Source: Paraburkholderia silvatlantica (lineage in GTDB: Bacteria > Pseudomonadota > Gammaproteobacteria > Burkholderiales > Burkholderiaceae). Taken from it: DNA of 64,000 bases. The notes under the pieces are model-generated. The model ran no database searches. It saw only the letters and a list, made by a program, of their open reading frames with translations, and was not told the DNA's origin. The stretch spans positions 62,001 to 126,000 of the forward strand of contig NZ_QEOL01000008.1 of the NCBI RefSeq assembly GCF_003096715.1, written 5' to 3'. A program made the translations under genes and the position numbers. Of the stretch, positions 53,127 through 62,239 are shown one piece after another. Every line of letters begins with the position of its first letter. Within the stretch, counting starts at the first letter, position 1.

Positions 53127-53819
53127 ATGGAACGGAAATTTCAAGTGGCCCTGCAACATGCCACGGGAGGCTTCATGGACCTTTTCGACAGGCTCGAGGA
53201 ACACGTCGGCGACGTGGGCCTGCCGCTCTTCGCGGTCACCGTCACCGCCGCTGCGCAGATCAATACGCCGCTTATCGCGATACTCCACTGGCACGGTTTC
53301 CGGCGCGCAACGCCGCTCGTGCTGCCCGGCGTGGAAATACCGGCGCGGCCAGTCCCCGGCACCGCCCTCCAGATCGATGCGCCCTGGCAGAGCGTCGAAA
53401 CCGTCGACGTCATGCTGCTCGACGCGGCCTGGCAATTCGGCGCGTGGGAGGTCGAGCGTATCGAGCGGCGCGGCTGCAGTGTGATCGGCGCCGGCGCTGC
53501 CGAGGCACTCGCCTGCCGCCAGGCGTTCGGCGATTACGGAAGCGACATGCCGCCCGACGACGCGCTCATTGACGGAGCGAATGATCGCGGCGACCTGATG
53601 CGGCTGGCCGCGCGTCACGGCTACCTGCGGTGGCTCTTCCGGCCGGTGAAGGGCGGAGTGTGGCGGGCACTGGACGAGCCCGACGATACCCTGGATGCGC
53701 ACGGCGGCCGCCAGCCGCCCTGCCCCGTGGAGCCGCAGCCGCGCAGCGCGCGCGGGCGCACCTGCGGACGTACCGTCTACCGGCTCGGGTCCGTCCATCG
53801 CATCCTTCTGCCCCGCTGA
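53127..53819 (+). CDS. Protein of unknown function
   Basis: 230 residues starting MERKFQVALQHATGGFMDLFDRLEEHVGDVGLPLFAVTVTAAAQINTPLIAILHWHGFRR. The middle (VETVDVMLLDAAWQFGAWEVERIERRGCSVIGAGAAEALACRQAFGDY) is mixed alpha/beta; the C-terminal ~60 residues are rich in P, R and G and look disordered. No membrane segment or known motif. Codon pattern and a normal start suggest a real gene. It converges with the third RND operon. Confidence 0.6.
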   Translation: MERKFQVALQHATGGFMDLFDRLEEHVGDVGLPLFAVTVTAAAQINTPLIAILHWHGFRRATPLVLPGVEIPARPVPGTALQIDAPWQSVETVDVMLLDAAWQFGAWEVERIERRGCSVIGAGAAEALACRQAFGDYGSDMPPDDALIDGANDRGDLMRLAARHGYLRWLFRPVKGGVWRALDEPDDTLDAHGGRQPPCPVEPQPRSARGRTCGRTVYRLGSVHRILLPR

Positions 53820-53967
53820 AACAGCTCGTTACATATTGCCGTTCGCGTCGCCTCTTGAAGCCTGAAAGCGGCGTCTCTATTTCGCTTTCCGCCAGGCATT
53901 GGTACGGCTGCAATGCGGCGTTTCACGCCCGCGTTCACCTCGCAGCCGGGTTCCCTTATTGGTGATC

Positions 53968-56900
53968 CTACGTAATCGCGCTGGCACTCGGTTCGACTTC
54001 GGAGTGGCTTTCCCCTGCCTCTGGCCGGATCTTGAACCAGATCGAATACATCGCGGGCAGAAACACCAGCGTCAGAATCGTTCCGGCAAAAGTCCCGCCA
54101 ATCAGCGTATAAGCCAACGTGCCCCAGAACACGGAGTGCGTCAACGGAATGAAGGCGAGCATCGCGGCGAGCGCGGTCAGAATCACCGGCCTCGACCGCT
54201 GGATGGTGGCCTCCACCACCGCATCGAACGGCGTCATGCTTTCGCGCGCGTTCTGCTCGATCTGTCCGATCAGGATCAGCGTGTTGCGCATCAGGATGCC
54301 GGAGAGCGCAATGAGCCCCACCAGCGCATTGATCCCGAAGGGCTGGTTGAACAGCAGCAGTGTCGGCACAACGCCGATCAACCCTAGCGGGCTGGTTGCG
54401 AACACCATCATCGTCGCGGCAATCGAGCGCGTCTGGAAAATGATGATGAGCAGCGTCAGCGCGATCATGATGGGGAACAGCGGTGCGAGCGCCTTCGTGG
54501 CCTTGTTGGCTTCTTCGATGGACCCGGCTTCCTCGATCCGATAGCCGTCCGGCAGCTTCGCGATAATGGGCTGAAGTTGCGCCAGCATCGCCGTCGACAC
54601 ATCGGGGGGCTGCAGTCCCTCCGCGATATCGCCACGCACGGTGATCGTCGGCGTGCGATCGCGCCGGCGAAGAATCGGATCTTCCATGCGGATATCGACC
54701 TTGCCGACCTGCGAGAGCGGCACGCGCTGACCCGCCGCGCCAACCAGCGTAAATCCGTCGATACGCTGCGGATCGAGCCGTATCTCGCCCGCCGATCTCG
54801 CGACGAGTTCCACCGAGCGAATGTCCTCGCGCACGTGCGTGACGGGAATGCCGGTCAGCAGGAATTGCAGTTGCTGCGCGACGGAACTCGAGGTCAAGCC
54901 AAATGCACCGAGACGATTTTGATCGAGTGTGAAATGCACCGTGGGCACGCGCGGGCCCCAATCGGCGTTCACCGTTCGCATCATCGGGCTGGCGTTCAAG
55001 GTCCGTTCGACCTGCGCGGCGATGGTGCGCAACGTTCCGGCGTCGGGGCCCATGACCCGGAACGCAACGGGGTAAGGCGAGTAAGGGCCGAACACCAGTT
55101 GGGTGACGCGAACCTGCGCCCCGGGCACCAGGCCTTCGGCGATGACTTTGCGCAGACGGAATTTGAGCGCCTCACGCTGCTTCTCGTCGTTCGTGCGGAT
55201 CACCATCTTCGCGAAAGACGAATCGGGCAGCTCCGGCGACATCGCCAGATAGAAGCGCGGCGCGCCCTGTCCGATGTACGACGTCACGATCTTCGCTTCC
55301 GGCTGCTTCGCGAGCCACGCCTCGACTTTTTCCGTCGCCGCGGAGGTCTGTTCGATCGACGTGCCGTAAGGCATCTGCACTTCCACGAGCACTTCCGGGC
55401 GATCGGAGGTCGGGAAGAACTGTTTTTTCACCAGCCCCATGCCCATCACGGCGATCACGAACAAGCCCACCACGATTCCCGCGACCAGCCACTTGCGCCG
55501 GATCACACGCCCCAGGAACGCGCGAAAACGCTGGTAGTTCGGCGTGTTGTAGATCGCGCCATGACCGCCTTCTATCACGGGAATATCGGGCAACAGCTTG
55601 ACGCCGAGATACGGCGTGAACACAACGGCTACGATCCATGAAGTAATCAGGGCGATGCCGACGATCCAGAACATGTTGCTCGTGTATTCGCCGGCCGTCG
55701 AGCGAGCGAAACCATTCGGCATGAAGCCAACGGCCGTGACGAGCGTGCCCGAGAGCATCGGCGCCGCCGTGTGGCTCCATGCATACGCCGACGCCTGAAC
55801 GCGGCTATAGCCCTCCTCCATTTTCACGACCATCATCTCGATGGCGATGATCGCGTCGTCGACAAGCAGGCCCAGTGCGAGAATCAGCGAACCCAGTGTG
55901 ATGCGGTCGAAGCTCTTGCCCGTTGCCGACATGACGACGAACACGCCTGCGAGCGTCAGCGGCACCGCAGCCGACACCACGACACCGACGCGCCAGCCCA
56001 TGCTCGCGAAACTCACGACCATCACCACGAGCAGCGCAACGAAGAACTTGACCATGAACTCGTCGATCGCCGAATGGATATTGACGGCCTGATCGGTCAC
56101 CTTCGTGAGACTCATGCCCAGCGGCAGCCCGGCGTTGACCGACGCGACTTCCTTGTCGAGCGCCTGCCCGAGGCTGAGCCCGTTCCAGCCGTCCCGCATT
56201 ACGACGCCGAGCAGCAGCGCCGGTTCGCCGTTATTGCGAATCTGGAACGTGGCGGGGTCTTCGTAACCGCGCTCGACGCTCGCCACGTCCGAGAGCTTCA
56301 GCGTGCGGCCCTGAACGACGATAGGTGTGTCGCGGATGGTCTGCAGTTTGTCGAACGCGCCTTCGACACGAATGAAAACCTGCGCGCCTTGTGTATCGAT
56401 CGAACCCGCGGGCGTCAGCACGTTCTGATTATTCAGGGCTGCGAATATATCCTGCGGGCTCACGCCGAGCGTCGCGAGGCGGTCGTGCGAGAACGACACA
56501 TAGATCCGCTCCGCCTGCTCGCCGATGATGTTCACCTTCTTGACGCCCGGCACATGAAGAAGCCGCTGGCGCAGACCCTCGGCGTCGCGCACCAGCAGTC
56601 GTTGCGGCTCGCCTTTCGCCTTGAGCGCGAACAGCGCGAACGTGACATCGGAGTACTCGTCATTGACGAGCGGACCGATCACGCCGGGCGGCAGGCTGCT
56701 CGCTTCGTCGGAGAGTTTTTTGCGCGCCTGGTAGAACTCTTCGGGCACGTCCGCGGGCGGCGTGCTGTCGAGCAGGGTCACGGTCGTGAAGGCCAGCCCC
56801 GGCCGCGTATAGGTCTCGGTGCGGTCATACCAGCGCAACTCCTGCATGCGCTTCTCGAGCGGCTCGGCCACCTGATCCTGCATTTCCTGCGCGGTGGCGC

Positions 56901-57066
56901 CCGGCCAGGCCGTGATGACCGTCATCGACTTGACGGTGAACGGCGGGTCTTCGGCCCGCCCCAGCTTGAAGAAGGCCACGACGCCCGCGATCGAAATCAG
57001 CATGATCAGGAACAGCGTGACCGAGCGCTCCCGCACCGCGAGAGCCGATAAATTGAAGCCGCTCAT
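53968..57066 (-). CDS. RND efflux permease (third system)
   Basis: 1032-residue inner-membrane pump, sequence-related to the other two in this window (GFNLSALAVRERSVTLFLIMLISIAGVVAFFKLGRAEDPPFTVKSMTVITAWPGATA). TM4 proton-relay region LGSLILALGLLVDDAIIAIEMMVVKMEE is intact. Two periplasmic loops of normal size. The start at 57066 overlaps the adaptor stop by 4 nt. Controlled with the adaptor by the nearby TetR. Confidence 0.94.
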   Translation of the reverse strand: MSGFNLSALAVRERSVTLFLIMLISIAGVVAFFKLGRAEDPPFTVKSMTVITAWPGATAQEMQDQVAEPLEKRMQELRWYDRTETYTRPGLAFTTVTLLDSTPPADVPEEFYQARKKLSDEASSLPPGVIGPLVNDEYSDVTFALFALKAKGEPQRLLVRDAEGLRQRLLHVPGVKKVNIIGEQAERIYVSFSHDRLATLGVSPQDIFAALNNQNVLTPAGSIDTQGAQVFIRVEGAFDKLQTIRDTPIVVQGRTLKLSDVASVERGYEDPATFQIRNNGEPALLLGVVMRDGWNGLSLGQALDKEVASVNAGLPLGMSLTKVTDQAVNIHSAIDEFMVKFFVALLVVMVVSFASMGWRVGVVVSAAVPLTLAGVFVVMSATGKSFDRITLGSLILALGLLVDDAIIAIEMMVVKMEEGYSRVQASAYAWSHTAAPMLSGTLVTAVGFMPNGFARSTAGEYTSNMFWIVGIALITSWIVAVVFTPYLGVKLLPDIPVIEGGHGAIYNTPNYQRFRAFLGRVIRRKWLVAGIVVGLFVIAVMGMGLVKKQFFPTSDRPEVLVEVQMPYGTSIEQTSAATEKVEAWLAKQPEAKIVTSYIGQGAPRFYLAMSPELPDSSFAKMVIRTNDEKQREALKFRLRKVIAEGLVPGAQVRVTQLVFGPYSPYPVAFRVMGPDAGTLRTIAAQVERTLNASPMMRTVNADWGPRVPTVHFTLDQNRLGAFGLTSSSVAQQLQFLLTGIPVTHVREDIRSVELVARSAGEIRLDPQRIDGFTLVGAAGQRVPLSQVGKVDIRMEDPILRRRDRTPTITVRGDIAEGLQPPDVSTAMLAQLQPIIAKLPDGYRIEEAGSIEEANKATKALAPLFPIMIALTLLIIIFQTRSIAATMMVFATSPLGLIGVVPTLLLFNQPFGINALVGLIALSGILMRNTLILIGQIEQNARESMTPFDAVVEATIQRSRPVILTALAAMLAFIPLTHSVFWGTLAYTLIGGTFAGTILTLVFLPAMYSIWFKIRPEAGESHSEVEPSASAIT

Positions 57067-58184
57067 TGCGCCGCTCCTTCCCTGGAGACCGACGCTGTGG
57101 TCACCGCGTCGTGAACGACGCGCACGCGTTCTCCGTCGTGAATCAACTGTGCGCCGAGCGCCACGACCTGATCGCCGTCGTGAAGATCGCCGGTCACCGT
57201 CGCCGTGTCGTCGCTCAAGGCGGTGACGCGAACCTTGTGCCAGCTCGCGCGCGACTGCGATCGATCGACGGTCCAGACGCCGGTGCCCGTGCCCGGATCG
57301 AACAACGCGCCGACCGGCACGTCCATCGCGGCCTGCGTCTGGCCGGCATCGCCGGCGAGATCGATGGTCACGGTCGCGCCAAGCGGCGCATTCGACAGCG
57401 CGCCCTCGAGCACGTACCGCGCTTCGTAGGTCCGCGTCAGCCGGTCGGCGGAATCGGAAAGCTGACGCAAGGCGGCGGGCACCGGCTTCTTGTCCGCGCC
57501 ATACAGCGTCGCCTCGGCAATCGAGCCCGGTGCGGGACGCAGCGTCTCGGGAAGCTGGACGACGGCCTCGCGCGGTCCAGCATGCGCGAGCCGCACGACG
57601 ATCTGCCCCGGCGCGACCACCTGGCCCGGCTCTGCCAGCGTCTCGACCACCACGCCGTCGGCATCCGCCACGAGGACGGCGTATCCGGATGCGTTGCTGG
57701 CAAGCACCGCCTGCGCCTTCGCCGCAATGAGCTGCGCCCGGGCGGCATCGGCGGCCGCCTTGAGCTGCTCGTAGGTCGACGCCGACACCGCGCCTGCCGC
57801 AACGAGATCCCGATACCGCGCCTCGTCGGCGGCCGTCTGCGTGGCGCGCGCCTGCGCGGCATCCACGAGTTCCTGCTGCGAGCGGGCCTGCAATCCCAGA
57901 TCGATCGGGTCGATGCGCATCAGCGGCTGGCCGCGCTTGACCGTTTGGCCCGCGTCGACCAGACGCTCGACGACCTTGCCCTGAACCCGGAAACCGAGAT
58001 CGCTCTGAACGCGGGCGCCGACGACGCCCGAAAACGACCGGCTCGCGCCCGCCGCGCCGTGAACGGCGCTCGTGCGCACGAGCGGCGCCTCGGTACGCGG
58101 ATCAGGGGCAGGCCGCTCGCCGCACGCCGCGAGAGCGAGCGAAGCCAGGCTTAGCGCGTAGACAAAATGATGGTGCCGGAACAT
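57063..58184 (-). CDS. RND periplasmic adaptor, lipoprotein (third system)
   Basis: 373 residues, signal with lipobox ALAAC near residue 20, then adaptor domains: LGFRVQGKVVERLVDAGQTVKRGQPLMRIDPIDLG, a helical hairpin (~100-150), and VLVADADGVVVETLAEPGQVVAPGQIVVRLAH. Connects the downstream pump with the outer-membrane channel encoded at 58977. The promoter region contains the 24-bp operator at 58229-58252, about 45 bp from the ATG. Confidence 0.92.
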   Translation of the reverse strand: MFRHHHFVYALSLASLALAACGERPAPDPRTEAPLVRTSAVHGAAGASRSFSGVVGARVQSDLGFRVQGKVVERLVDAGQTVKRGQPLMRIDPIDLGLQARSQQELVDAAQARATQTAADEARYRDLVAAGAVSASTYEQLKAAADAARAQLIAAKAQAVLASNASGYAVLVADADGVVVETLAEPGQVVAPGQIVVRLAHAGPREAVVQLPETLRPAPGSIAEATLYGADKKPVPAALRQLSDSADRLTRTYEARYVLEGALSNAPLGATVTIDLAGDAGQTQAAMDVPVGALFDPGTGTGVWTVDRSQSRASWHKVRVTALSDDTATVTGDLHDGDQVVALGAQLIHDGERVRVVHDAVTTASVSREGAAQ

Positions 58185-58228
58185 GAGGTCGCCTCTCGCA
58201 AAGAACAGGAGGCCTCATTCTGATTCTA

Positions 58229-58252
58229 GTGACCATTATAGTCAATAGTCAC
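58229..58252. promoter_or_regulatory. 24-bp TetR operator before the adaptor
   Basis: An imperfect palindrome with GTGACCAT at one end and AATAGTCAC at the other. It lies 45 bp upstream of the adaptor start, after the TetR stop. It shares 16 of 24 positions with the element at 58917-58940. Confidence 0.7.
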
Positions 58253-58260
58253 AACCAGGT

Positions 58261-58878
58261 TCATGGAGCAAGACTTCTGAGTACCAGGCTCGCGAGCTGG
58301 ACCGTTGCCTCGTCGGCAGCATCAAGGTTGTACTGGAGCAGCAAGGGATTGAAGTAAGGCTTCATCACCAGAAAGATCGCATTCACGGCCTCGTCCAGTG
58401 GTGTCTTGCGTTCGAATTCACCGGTTTCGCGTCCGAGCCGCAGGATATCGGCGATAAGTCGCTGGATTTGTTCTTCATAGCCTTTGACGGAAGGCCAGGG
58501 CGAGGCGGCCGCCACGGCGGCGATATCGTAGAGCTTGCGATCCTGGAAAAATAGCTGGCTACCCGATGCCAGTAAGGTCTTGAACATACGGCGAAATTTC
58601 TCCGTCGCACTGTGCGCGTCGTCGACGTTTTCACTGACGGCCGCAATCATGGCGGCGAGGCGATTGGCGCAGATGACTTCGCCGATCGCCTGTTTCGAGT
58701 CGAAAAACTTGTAGATATAGGCTTTCGAAAACCCGATTTCCTTAGCGAGATCGGAAACCGTGGTCTTTTCATAGCCGTAGCGACTGAAGTATTCCGTTGC
58801 GGCTTCGACGATCTGGGCGCGGACTTCGTGATCCGAGGGGCCACGGGACGGGGAGGCGGAGGGCATGGGCTTGTTCAT
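58261..58878 (-). CDS. TetR family repressor of the third RND system
   Basis: 205 residues. DNA-binding domain DHEVRAQIVEAATEYFSRYGYEKTTVSDLAKEIGFSKAYIYKFFDSKQAIGEVI (~15-68), then a ligand-binding domain. Not closely related to the two other TetR proteins in this window. It lies between the leftward adaptor-pump pair and the rightward outer-membrane channel, with a similar operator on each side, so it probably represses all of them and itself. Confidence 0.92.
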   Translation of the reverse strand: MNKPMPSASPSRGPSDHEVRAQIVEAATEYFSRYGYEKTTVSDLAKEIGFSKAYIYKFFDSKQAIGEVICANRLAAMIAAVSENVDDAHSATEKFRRMFKTLLASGSQLFFQDRKLYDIAAVAAASPWPSVKGYEEQIQRLIADILRLGRETGEFERKTPLDEAVNAIFLVMKPYFNPLLLQYNLDAADEATVQLASLVLRSLAP

Positions 58879-58916
58879 GTCTCAAGCTTAGTCCCTCACC
58901 CGATAGTTGACAACTT

Positions 58917-58940
58917 GTGACCATATTGTATATTGGTCAC
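58917..58940. promoter_or_regulatory. 24-bp TetR operator before the outer-membrane channel
   Basis: GTGACCA (58917-58923) and TGGTCAC (58934-58940) are perfect inverted arms with a 10-bp AT-rich centre. It is 38 bp before both the TetR start (58878) and the channel start (58977), so it can control both. Confidence 0.75.
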
Positions 58941-58976
58941 TGCCTCATCCTTCCCGTTGCCGCTCCCGAGATGATC

Positions 58977-60455
58977 ATGTCTTTGCGTCGTCCACTTGTT
59001 CCACTCGCTCTCCTGACTAGCGTCGCCGCCCTTTCGGCCTGCGCCGTCGGTCCCGACTACCACCGCCCGGATGTGCCATTGGCGCAGCGCTATGTGACCC
59101 CGCCGCCGTCTGCCAGAGCCGCGCCGGCCCCGGCTGCTGGTCTGTCCGCATGGTGGGAAGGCTTCAACGACCCGCTGCTCACGCACTACGTTTCGCTGGC
59201 ATTGGCCCAGAATCTGGACCTGGCCCAGGCGGTGGCGCAAATCGATCAGGCACGCGCGCGCCTCGGCACGGCCAACGCGGCGTTGCTTCCCTCGGCCTCG
59301 GTTTCCGCCTCGGCAGCGCGAGCCTACCAGTCGGTCGACACGCCGGTGGGCCAGTTGCTCAATGCCACGCCGGGTTACGAGCGCTGGGGTACCGAGTACG
59401 AAACCAATCTGGAAGCCGGTTGGGAGATCGACATTTTTGGCGGCCTGCGGCGCCAGCGTGAAGCCGCGCTCGCCGATTACTCCGCGACGCAGGCGGCGGC
59501 GGTCGCCACCCGGCTCGCCGTTGCGGCCCAGACTGCCGATATCTACGTCACGATACGCGGCCTCCAGGCACGCCTCGATATCGCAAACCGGCAGGTGCAG
59601 ACGCAGCAGGCGCTGCTTGCGGACGTGACACTCCTGTATTCGAAGGGCGCGGCAGCCGACTATCAGGTTCAGCAGGCGCAAGGCGCGCTCGACCAGGTTC
59701 AGGCCAGCGTGCCCGTCCTCGACGCGGCGCTGGATGCGGCCTCAAATGCCCTCGACGTGATGCTGGGCACGCCACCCGGTACGCATCGGGCCGAGTTGAG
59801 CCCGCCGTCCTCGATCCCCGTTGCCCCGTCGCTCGCCGATATGGGCACGCCGGCCGATCTGCTGCAAAGGCGTCCCGATCTGATCGGCGCCGAACGTCAC
59901 CTCGCTGCCGCCAACGCGCGCATTGGCGCCGCGATCAGCGAGTACTATCCGACGGTCTCGCTGAATGCCTTCCTCGGCAGCGCGACCTCGGCAGCGGCCG
60001 GCACCTTGTTCTCGGGCGGCGCCAGCCAGGCGGCCGGACTCGTCGGGCTGCGCTGGCGCCTGTTCGACTTCGCGCGCATCAACGCCGACGTCAACGAGGC
60101 GAAAGGCGCCGACGCGCAAGCGCTCGCGGCTTACCGGCAGTCCGTCCTCCGCGCCACCGAGGACGTGGAAAACTCGCTCTCGTCACTCGTGAATCGCGAG
60201 GCACAGGCGGCCACGCTCTCGCACGCGGAATCGTCGTTATCCAAGGCCAAGGATTCATCGATGACCGCGTACCGAAGCGGCGCGGCGAGCTTCATCGACG
60301 TATTGCACGCCAACGAAACCCTGCTCCAGGCCGCCGACGCGCGCGCGCAAGCGCAAACGGAATCCGCGCGCGCAGCCATCTCGACGTTCAAGGCGCTCGG
60401 CGGTGGCTGGGACCCGGCGTCGCTCCAGACGCCAACGTCGCTGTCTTCGCGCTGA
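58977..60455 (+). CDS. Outer-membrane efflux channel lipoprotein (third system)
   Basis: 492 residues, lipobox region VAALSAC then AVGPDYHRPDVPLAQRY, the common N-terminus of NodT/OprM proteins. Outer-membrane factor repeats follow (WWEGFNDPLLTHYVSLALAQNLDLAQAVAQIDQARARLGTA, QRRPDLIGAERHLAAANARIGAAISEYYPTVSLNAF). Divergent from TetR. ATG 58977 is preferred, 6 nt after GAG; ATG 58971 is an alternative. Completes the pump encoded at 53968-58184. Confidence 0.93.
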   Translation: MSLRRPLVPLALLTSVAALSACAVGPDYHRPDVPLAQRYVTPPPSARAAPAPAAGLSAWWEGFNDPLLTHYVSLALAQNLDLAQAVAQIDQARARLGTANAALLPSASVSASAARAYQSVDTPVGQLLNATPGYERWGTEYETNLEAGWEIDIFGGLRRQREAALADYSATQAAAVATRLAVAAQTADIYVTIRGLQARLDIANRQVQTQQALLADVTLLYSKGAAADYQVQQAQGALDQVQASVPVLDAALDAASNALDVMLGTPPGTHRAELSPPSSIPVAPSLADMGTPADLLQRRPDLIGAERHLAAANARIGAAISEYYPTVSLNAFLGSATSAAAGTLFSGGASQAAGLVGLRWRLFDFARINADVNEAKGADAQALAAYRQSVLRATEDVENSLSSLVNREAQAATLSHAESSLSKAKDSSMTAYRSGAASFIDVLHANETLLQAADARAQAQTESARAAISTFKALGGGWDPASLQTPTSLSSR

Positions 60456-60889
60456 CGAAACCGCCCAATGCCGGAGCACACAACGAATTCTGCGCACATT
60501 CCGGGATCGCGCAGGCCGCGGTCCAACACCTTGGCGAGGGTGCCAGCATCATCAATGTCAGCTCGGTCGTCTCGACGCTCACGCCGGCCACGACCGCCGT
60601 CTATAGCGGCACGAAAGGCGCTGTCGATTCCATCACCGGCGCGCTCGCCCGCGAACTCGGGCCGCGGAAGATTCGTGTGAACACGATCAATCCGGGCGTG
60701 ATCGTGACCGAAGGCGCACAAAGCGCCGGGGTGATCGGATCGGAGTTCGAGAGTTCGGCAGTCAGCCAGACGCCGCTCGGGCGTGTGGGCCGACCGGACG
60801 ACGTAGCGTCGATCGCGGTTTTTCTCGCCTGCGACGACGCAAAGTGGTTGACGGGCGAACATATCGTCGCCAGTGGCGGCATGCGATGA
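60456..60889 (+). pseudogene. Decayed short-chain dehydrogenase/reductase gene
   Basis: The frame reads TKPPNAGAHNEF, then GIAQAAVQHLGEGASIINVSSVVS, AVYSGTKGAVDSITGALARELGPRKIRVNTINPGVI, GRVGRPDDVASIAVFLACDDAKWLTGEHIVASGGM. These are the SDR NNAG remnant, the catalytic Ser (NVSS), the YxxxK-like YSGTK and the C-terminal block. The N-terminal nucleotide-binding half is gone, and residues between NAG and the NVSS region are missing. No start codon or ribosome binding site fits. It abuts the channel stop, so a deletion fused the two. Confidence 0.85.
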
Positions 60890-61199
60890 GGCAGCTTCGC
60901 GCAACCGCGCGCGCACTTCGCAACGGTGGCCCGCATTCGCGGGTCATCCCTCTCCGCCTGGTCAATCATCGCAAGCCTCGCGGCACTCCACGTTTATCGC
61001 CGTCGTAACCGGCGCGAAGCCCGCTCTCGCAGGTCGACCGCAGAGTCCGCCCGTCGCGACTGACCGCGCTGGGTTGACCACGGCGTTGTTGCGCGATCCG
61101 GATGATCGAACGCAGGTCACTTCACTCACCATGGCCTCGAAACAACCTGCCTGAATCCAGCGTCGCTTCTGCTGGTAGACCGGTTCCCACGGTGGAAAG
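60890..61199. other. Intergenic region, no intact gene
   Basis: 310 bp between two broken genes. No full-length protein is recognisable on either strand. On the minus strand, just after the stop of the GST fragment, a short frame (ending near 61126) could be the shifted continuation of that gene but has lost clear similarity. Confidence 0.4.
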
Positions 61200-61343
61200 T
61201 CATTTGATCGCGAGAAAGTCGATTTCGTCTTGCATGCGCTTCGACGATATATCGACCTTTTCGAATTCGATTGCGATGCCGACTTCGCGCGCAACAATAT
61301 GTGACGCAAGCGCGCATGCTCCCGGCGAATAATAAAGCTTCAC
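61200..61343 (-). pseudogene. Truncated glutathione S-transferase, N-terminal fragment
   Basis: Translates as MKLYYSPGACALASHIVAR and continues EVGIAIEFEKVDISSKRM to DFLAIK, then a stop: 47 residues. This is the first part of the thioredoxin-like domain of a beta-class GST, including the YSPGACALASH region with the catalytic Cys. Intact relatives continue NPKG-xVP at the place of the stop. GTG start with AGGA upstream, overlapping the upstream gene stop as GTGA, so it was the last gene of this operon. Confidence 0.82.
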
Positions 61344-61747
61344 GTTCGATCCTGGGAAGGTGGATTCAAAAGCTTGCTCAACGGCTTTAGCGGACCTATC
61401 GGCAGGAGCGAAAATGTCATTAAATGCGCTTTCCCTAAGGGAAGTGCCTCGAGCATTTCATGAGCTTGATTCACGTCCGTAACGTTCAGGATGAACACCA
61501 CCCCAGCCCGGTCTTGCAGTGAATACCACTGGTCAATCTTGCCCTCAAGATAACGTTGCGCCGTCTCGCGAACTTCGGTCGGAAGAATTTGCTGGACACG
61601 TTGCATGTCCGTGCCCGGCGCAAAGGTGCCAATCGCCAATATCTTCGTGGTCGGGGTAGTTGGCAACGGAGTAGTTTGTGCCATGGAAACTCCAGCAGAA
61701 ACGATCAGTGCAGAGGCTGTTGTTAAATTAAGAAGAAGGCGTTTCAT
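61340..61747 (-). CDS. Secreted small protein, muconolactone-isomerase-like
   Basis: 135 residues with a Sec signal (MKRLLLNLTTASALIVSAGVSMAQT, cleavage near 24). The mature part holds ILAIGTFAPGTDMQRVQQILPTEVRETAQRYLEGKIDQWYSLQDRAGVVFILNVTDVNQAHEMLEALPLGKAHLMTFSLLPIGPL, with the ferredoxin-like dimeric barrel look of muconolactone isomerase/YCII proteins. Probably periplasmic, function unknown. Overlaps the preceding gene by 20 bp. Confidence 0.75.
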   Translation of the reverse strand: MKRLLLNLTTASALIVSAGVSMAQTTPLPTTPTTKILAIGTFAPGTDMQRVQQILPTEVRETAQRYLEGKIDQWYSLQDRAGVVFILNVTDVNQAHEMLEALPLGKAHLMTFSLLPIGPLKPLSKLLNPPSQDRT

Positions 61748-62225
61748 CGTGCATGTTCCCGCCGCATCTGCCTGAAGGCTGGCGCGAGGCCGGAACAGTT
61801 GCCGTATCCAGTGCTGCGGCTTCTGGTCCCGTCAGATAGCAATCGCGGAAACGCTCATCGACGAGTTCCCCCATCCGTTTCGAAAACAGCAGCGCTGCCT
61901 TGAGCGGTCGATGATTGATGACCACGGAATCCGTCTCGCCCTGTTCGTTCAGATGTGCGACGACCACCGTTTCGATCGGCACGCCCTGGATCTGCGACCG
62001 ATAGGATTCCATATACAAATTGTTGCCGATCTCGCCCTTGTAGCTGTGCTGCTGGAATTCGTAGAGTGAGACCGCGTGTTTGATCACGGAGAGAATATCG
62101 GCTCGCCCCTCGATCGGGCGCTTCAGGACGGTGGCTTCGAGCGTCGCGTTTTCGGCGAGCCTCGCCAGCCAGAGCGGCGGGCCGCCTGCGGGCACCAGTA
62201 CGGGGGCAGTGTCGTTGAATTTCAT
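61728..62225 (-). CDS. NTF2/SnoaL-like protein
   Basis: 165 residues. The core (PPLWLARLAENATLEATVLKRPIEGRADILSVIKHAVSLYEFQQHSYKGEIGNNLYMESYRSQIQGVPIETVVVAHLNEQGETDSVVINHRPLKAALLFSKRMGELV) fits the cone-shaped NTF2/SnoaL fold, used for small hydrophobic ligands. CAGGAG precedes the ATG at 62225. Middle gene of a leftward operon after the tautomerase. Substrate unknown. Confidence 0.75.
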   Translation of the reverse strand: MKFNDTAPVLVPAGGPPLWLARLAENATLEATVLKRPIEGRADILSVIKHAVSLYEFQQHSYKGEIGNNLYMESYRSQIQGVPIETVVVAHLNEQGETDSVVINHRPLKAALLFSKRMGELVDERFRDCYLTGPEAAALDTATVPASRQPSGRCGGNMHDETPSS

Positions 62226-62239
62226 GCTGGACACTCCTG

